From assembly GCA_937903155.1 (NCBI GenBank), contig CALCZU010000047.1, positions 1 through 51,683 of the forward strand: 51,683 bases of DNA. The letters are read 5' to 3'. Shown one piece after another: positions 51,062 to 51,683 of this stretch. The position numbers and the translations under genes are program-made. How positions within the stretch are numbered: position 1 is the first letter of the stretch; each line of letters begins with the position of its first letter. This stretch comes from an uncultured Bdellovibrionales bacterium (GTDB lineage: Bacteria; Bdellovibrionota; FAC87; UBA2466). The notes below the pieces were generated by a model. It made no database searches. It had not been told where the DNA came from and saw only the letters and a list, made by a program, of their open reading frames with translations.

Positions 51062-51227
51062 AAAAATTTAAAATTGTGGGATCCACTTACGTTTTGAGAG
51101 GTGTTTAAAGTATTTTCCACGTGGCGCTGCGGATCAGAGCGTTGCTATCTACTATTCCAGGATCGCCGCAGTTTCCGTCTCCGCCTTCGGCTACGCCGGA
51201 CAAGTAATCCCACAATTTCAAATTTTT
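51062..51227. mobile_element. 166-bp element with terminal inverted repeats (right copy)
   Basis: Ends 51062-51082 and 51207-51227 are the same 21-base inverted repeats as at 555-689. The inner core CCTGGAATAGTAGAT.GCAACGCT and its closing CTGCGG/CCGCAG pairing are kept. The extra length is largely a 33-bp GTCCGGCG palindromic unit (51173-51205) inserted near one end, absent from the left copy. Confidence 0.65.
51173..51205 (-). repeat. 33-bp GTCCGGCG palindromic unit inside the TIR element
   Basis: On the minus strand it reads ACTTGTCCGGCGTAGCCGAA and onward to GGCGGAGACGGAA, matching 51281-51315 and 24158-24192 at most positions. Confidence 0.65.
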
Positions 51228-51253
51228 CTGCGCCGAAGGGATTGTCGTAAAAA

Positions 51254-51354
51254 CCCGTCGTTGCGAGGAGCGAAGCGACGACTTGTCCGGCGTAGCCCGT
51301 AGGGCGTAGACGGAAGCAATCTCGCTGTAGCGTGAGAGAATGCTGTTGAGGCTA
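51254..51354 (-). repeat. REP-like palindrome next to right RAYT
   Basis: Inverse copy of 447-512, enlarged by a GTCCGGCG unit. CGTCGTTGCGAGGAGCGAAG starts it on the plus strand. Confidence 0.65.
51281..51315 (+). repeat. GTCCGGCG palindromic unit inside the right REP
   Basis: ACTTGTCCGGCGTAGCCCGT followed by AGGGCGTAGACGGAA. The left REP copy has the flanks directly joined, so this is an insertion or the left copy lost it. Confidence 0.65.
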
Positions 51355-51397
51355 CAGGACATCAGCTCTTAAATTATCGGTGAGGATACGTGAGAAG

Positions 51398-51683
51398 TCA
51401 GAAGTTCACTTGCGGTCTTTTCCGTTTTCGTGGCGTGTAGGGGATGAGGCCAAGAGTTTCCAATTCATTTTTGTGAACGTACTGGATAACTTCCTTAAAT
51501 GCTTTTCCCCATTCGATGATGCGGGTGTATGGGATGGTCGACCAAAGTTTTATTTTACTGAGCTTTGCAATTTGGCCGGAAGTGGCGCGGAGGAAGTTCT
51601 TAAAGCCCTCTTTTGTCTTCGCTTTGATACACATATGGATGTGGTTGCCGCAGATAGCGACCTTGTAGAGCTTTACGTAGAAT
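51398..51683 (-). CDS. REP-associated tyrosine transposase, 5'-truncated by window edge
   Basis: Second copy of the Y1/HUH transposase, reading inward on the minus strand and open to the window end. NHIHMCIKA carries the HUH pair and QYVHKNELE the likely catalytic tyrosine. Visible residues differ from the left copy at only a few positions (V/I in HMCVKA, S/T in LWSSIP, T/I in EVTQY). Confidence 0.85.
   Translation of the reverse strand, partial: FYVKLYKVAICGNHIHMCIKAKTKEGFKNFLRATSGQIAKLSKIKLWSTIPYTRIIEWGKAFKEVIQYVHKNELETLGLIPYTPRKRKRPQVNF

Larger units (their letters stand above)
50851..51397. other. Non-coding right arm
   Basis: About 550 bases without a convincing gene. 50851-51061 shows nothing I recognise beyond promoter space for the minus-strand gene. 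51062-51227 is the TIR element and 51254-51354 the REP-like palindrome. A minus-strand frame at 51105-51362 consists only of these repeats. Confidence 0.6.

Overview
The window looks like chromosomal DNA of a Gram-negative bacterium with moderate GC. It carries O-antigen-type sugar genes, several outer-membrane barrels, many lipoproteins and secreted proteins, and TTG/GTG starts. A Bdellovibrionota or deltaproteobacteria-like host is my best guess from gene content (LuxE/PaaK clusters, RCC1 lipoproteins, secreted S8 protease); the taxonomy is inference.

Layout. Both window edges carry a copy of a REP-associated (Y1, HUH) transposase gene, each reading inward. Each is followed by REP-like palindromes and a small element with 21-bp terminal inverted repeats, so the 51 kb are bracketed by an inverted repeat (1-689 and 51062-51683). 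From 0.7 to 9.7 kb lies a surface-glycan region: two paralogous GT-C-like membrane proteins flank a WecE aminotransferase, an SGNH hydrolase-like protein, a WbqC protein, a NeuD/PglD-like acyltransferase, a GT2 glycosyltransferase and a PhyH oxygenase. A 90-bp MITE-like element sits between two convergent genes there. From 9.8 to 11.8 kb is a LemA-TPM-TPM operon.

From 21.5 down to 11.8 kb, on the minus strand, is a tightly packed seven-gene operon: a secreted Cys-His-Asp (glutaminase-like) protein, a PaaK-like ligase, an RsbW-like ATPase fused to GNAT, LuxE, LuxC fused to a second PaaK-like domain, an MFS transporter and a double-GNAT-like protein. No luciferase genes are present. It looks like a carboxylate activation and reduction (aldehyde-forming) pathway with its own exporter and control protein, and is the best candidate for an undescribed system in the window.

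From 21.8 to 32.2 kb are an M23 peptidase, rfbC, tRNA-Gly(TCC) with a duplicated 3' end, selO, a run of small secreted proteins and lipoproteins, an HDO-type diiron protein, and a second Cys-His-Asp lipoprotein. From 32.3 to 43.3 kb are a 1926-residue lipoprotein (13 Ig-like repeats plus a seven-blade RCC1 propeller), an S8 protease with an altered Asp box, a BamA-like barrel, a small barrel, and an M15D dipeptidase homologue lacking two active-site residues. From 43.3 to 45.8 kb is a housekeeping operon (PP-loop tRNA thiolase-like, pyrF, rlmB-like). From 45.9 to 49.7 kb are a FadL-type porin, a di-haem peroxidase whose start codon lies inside a terminator-like hairpin, and a beta-helix protein fused to cytochrome c. 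A secreted protein of unknown function and the right transposase arm close the window.
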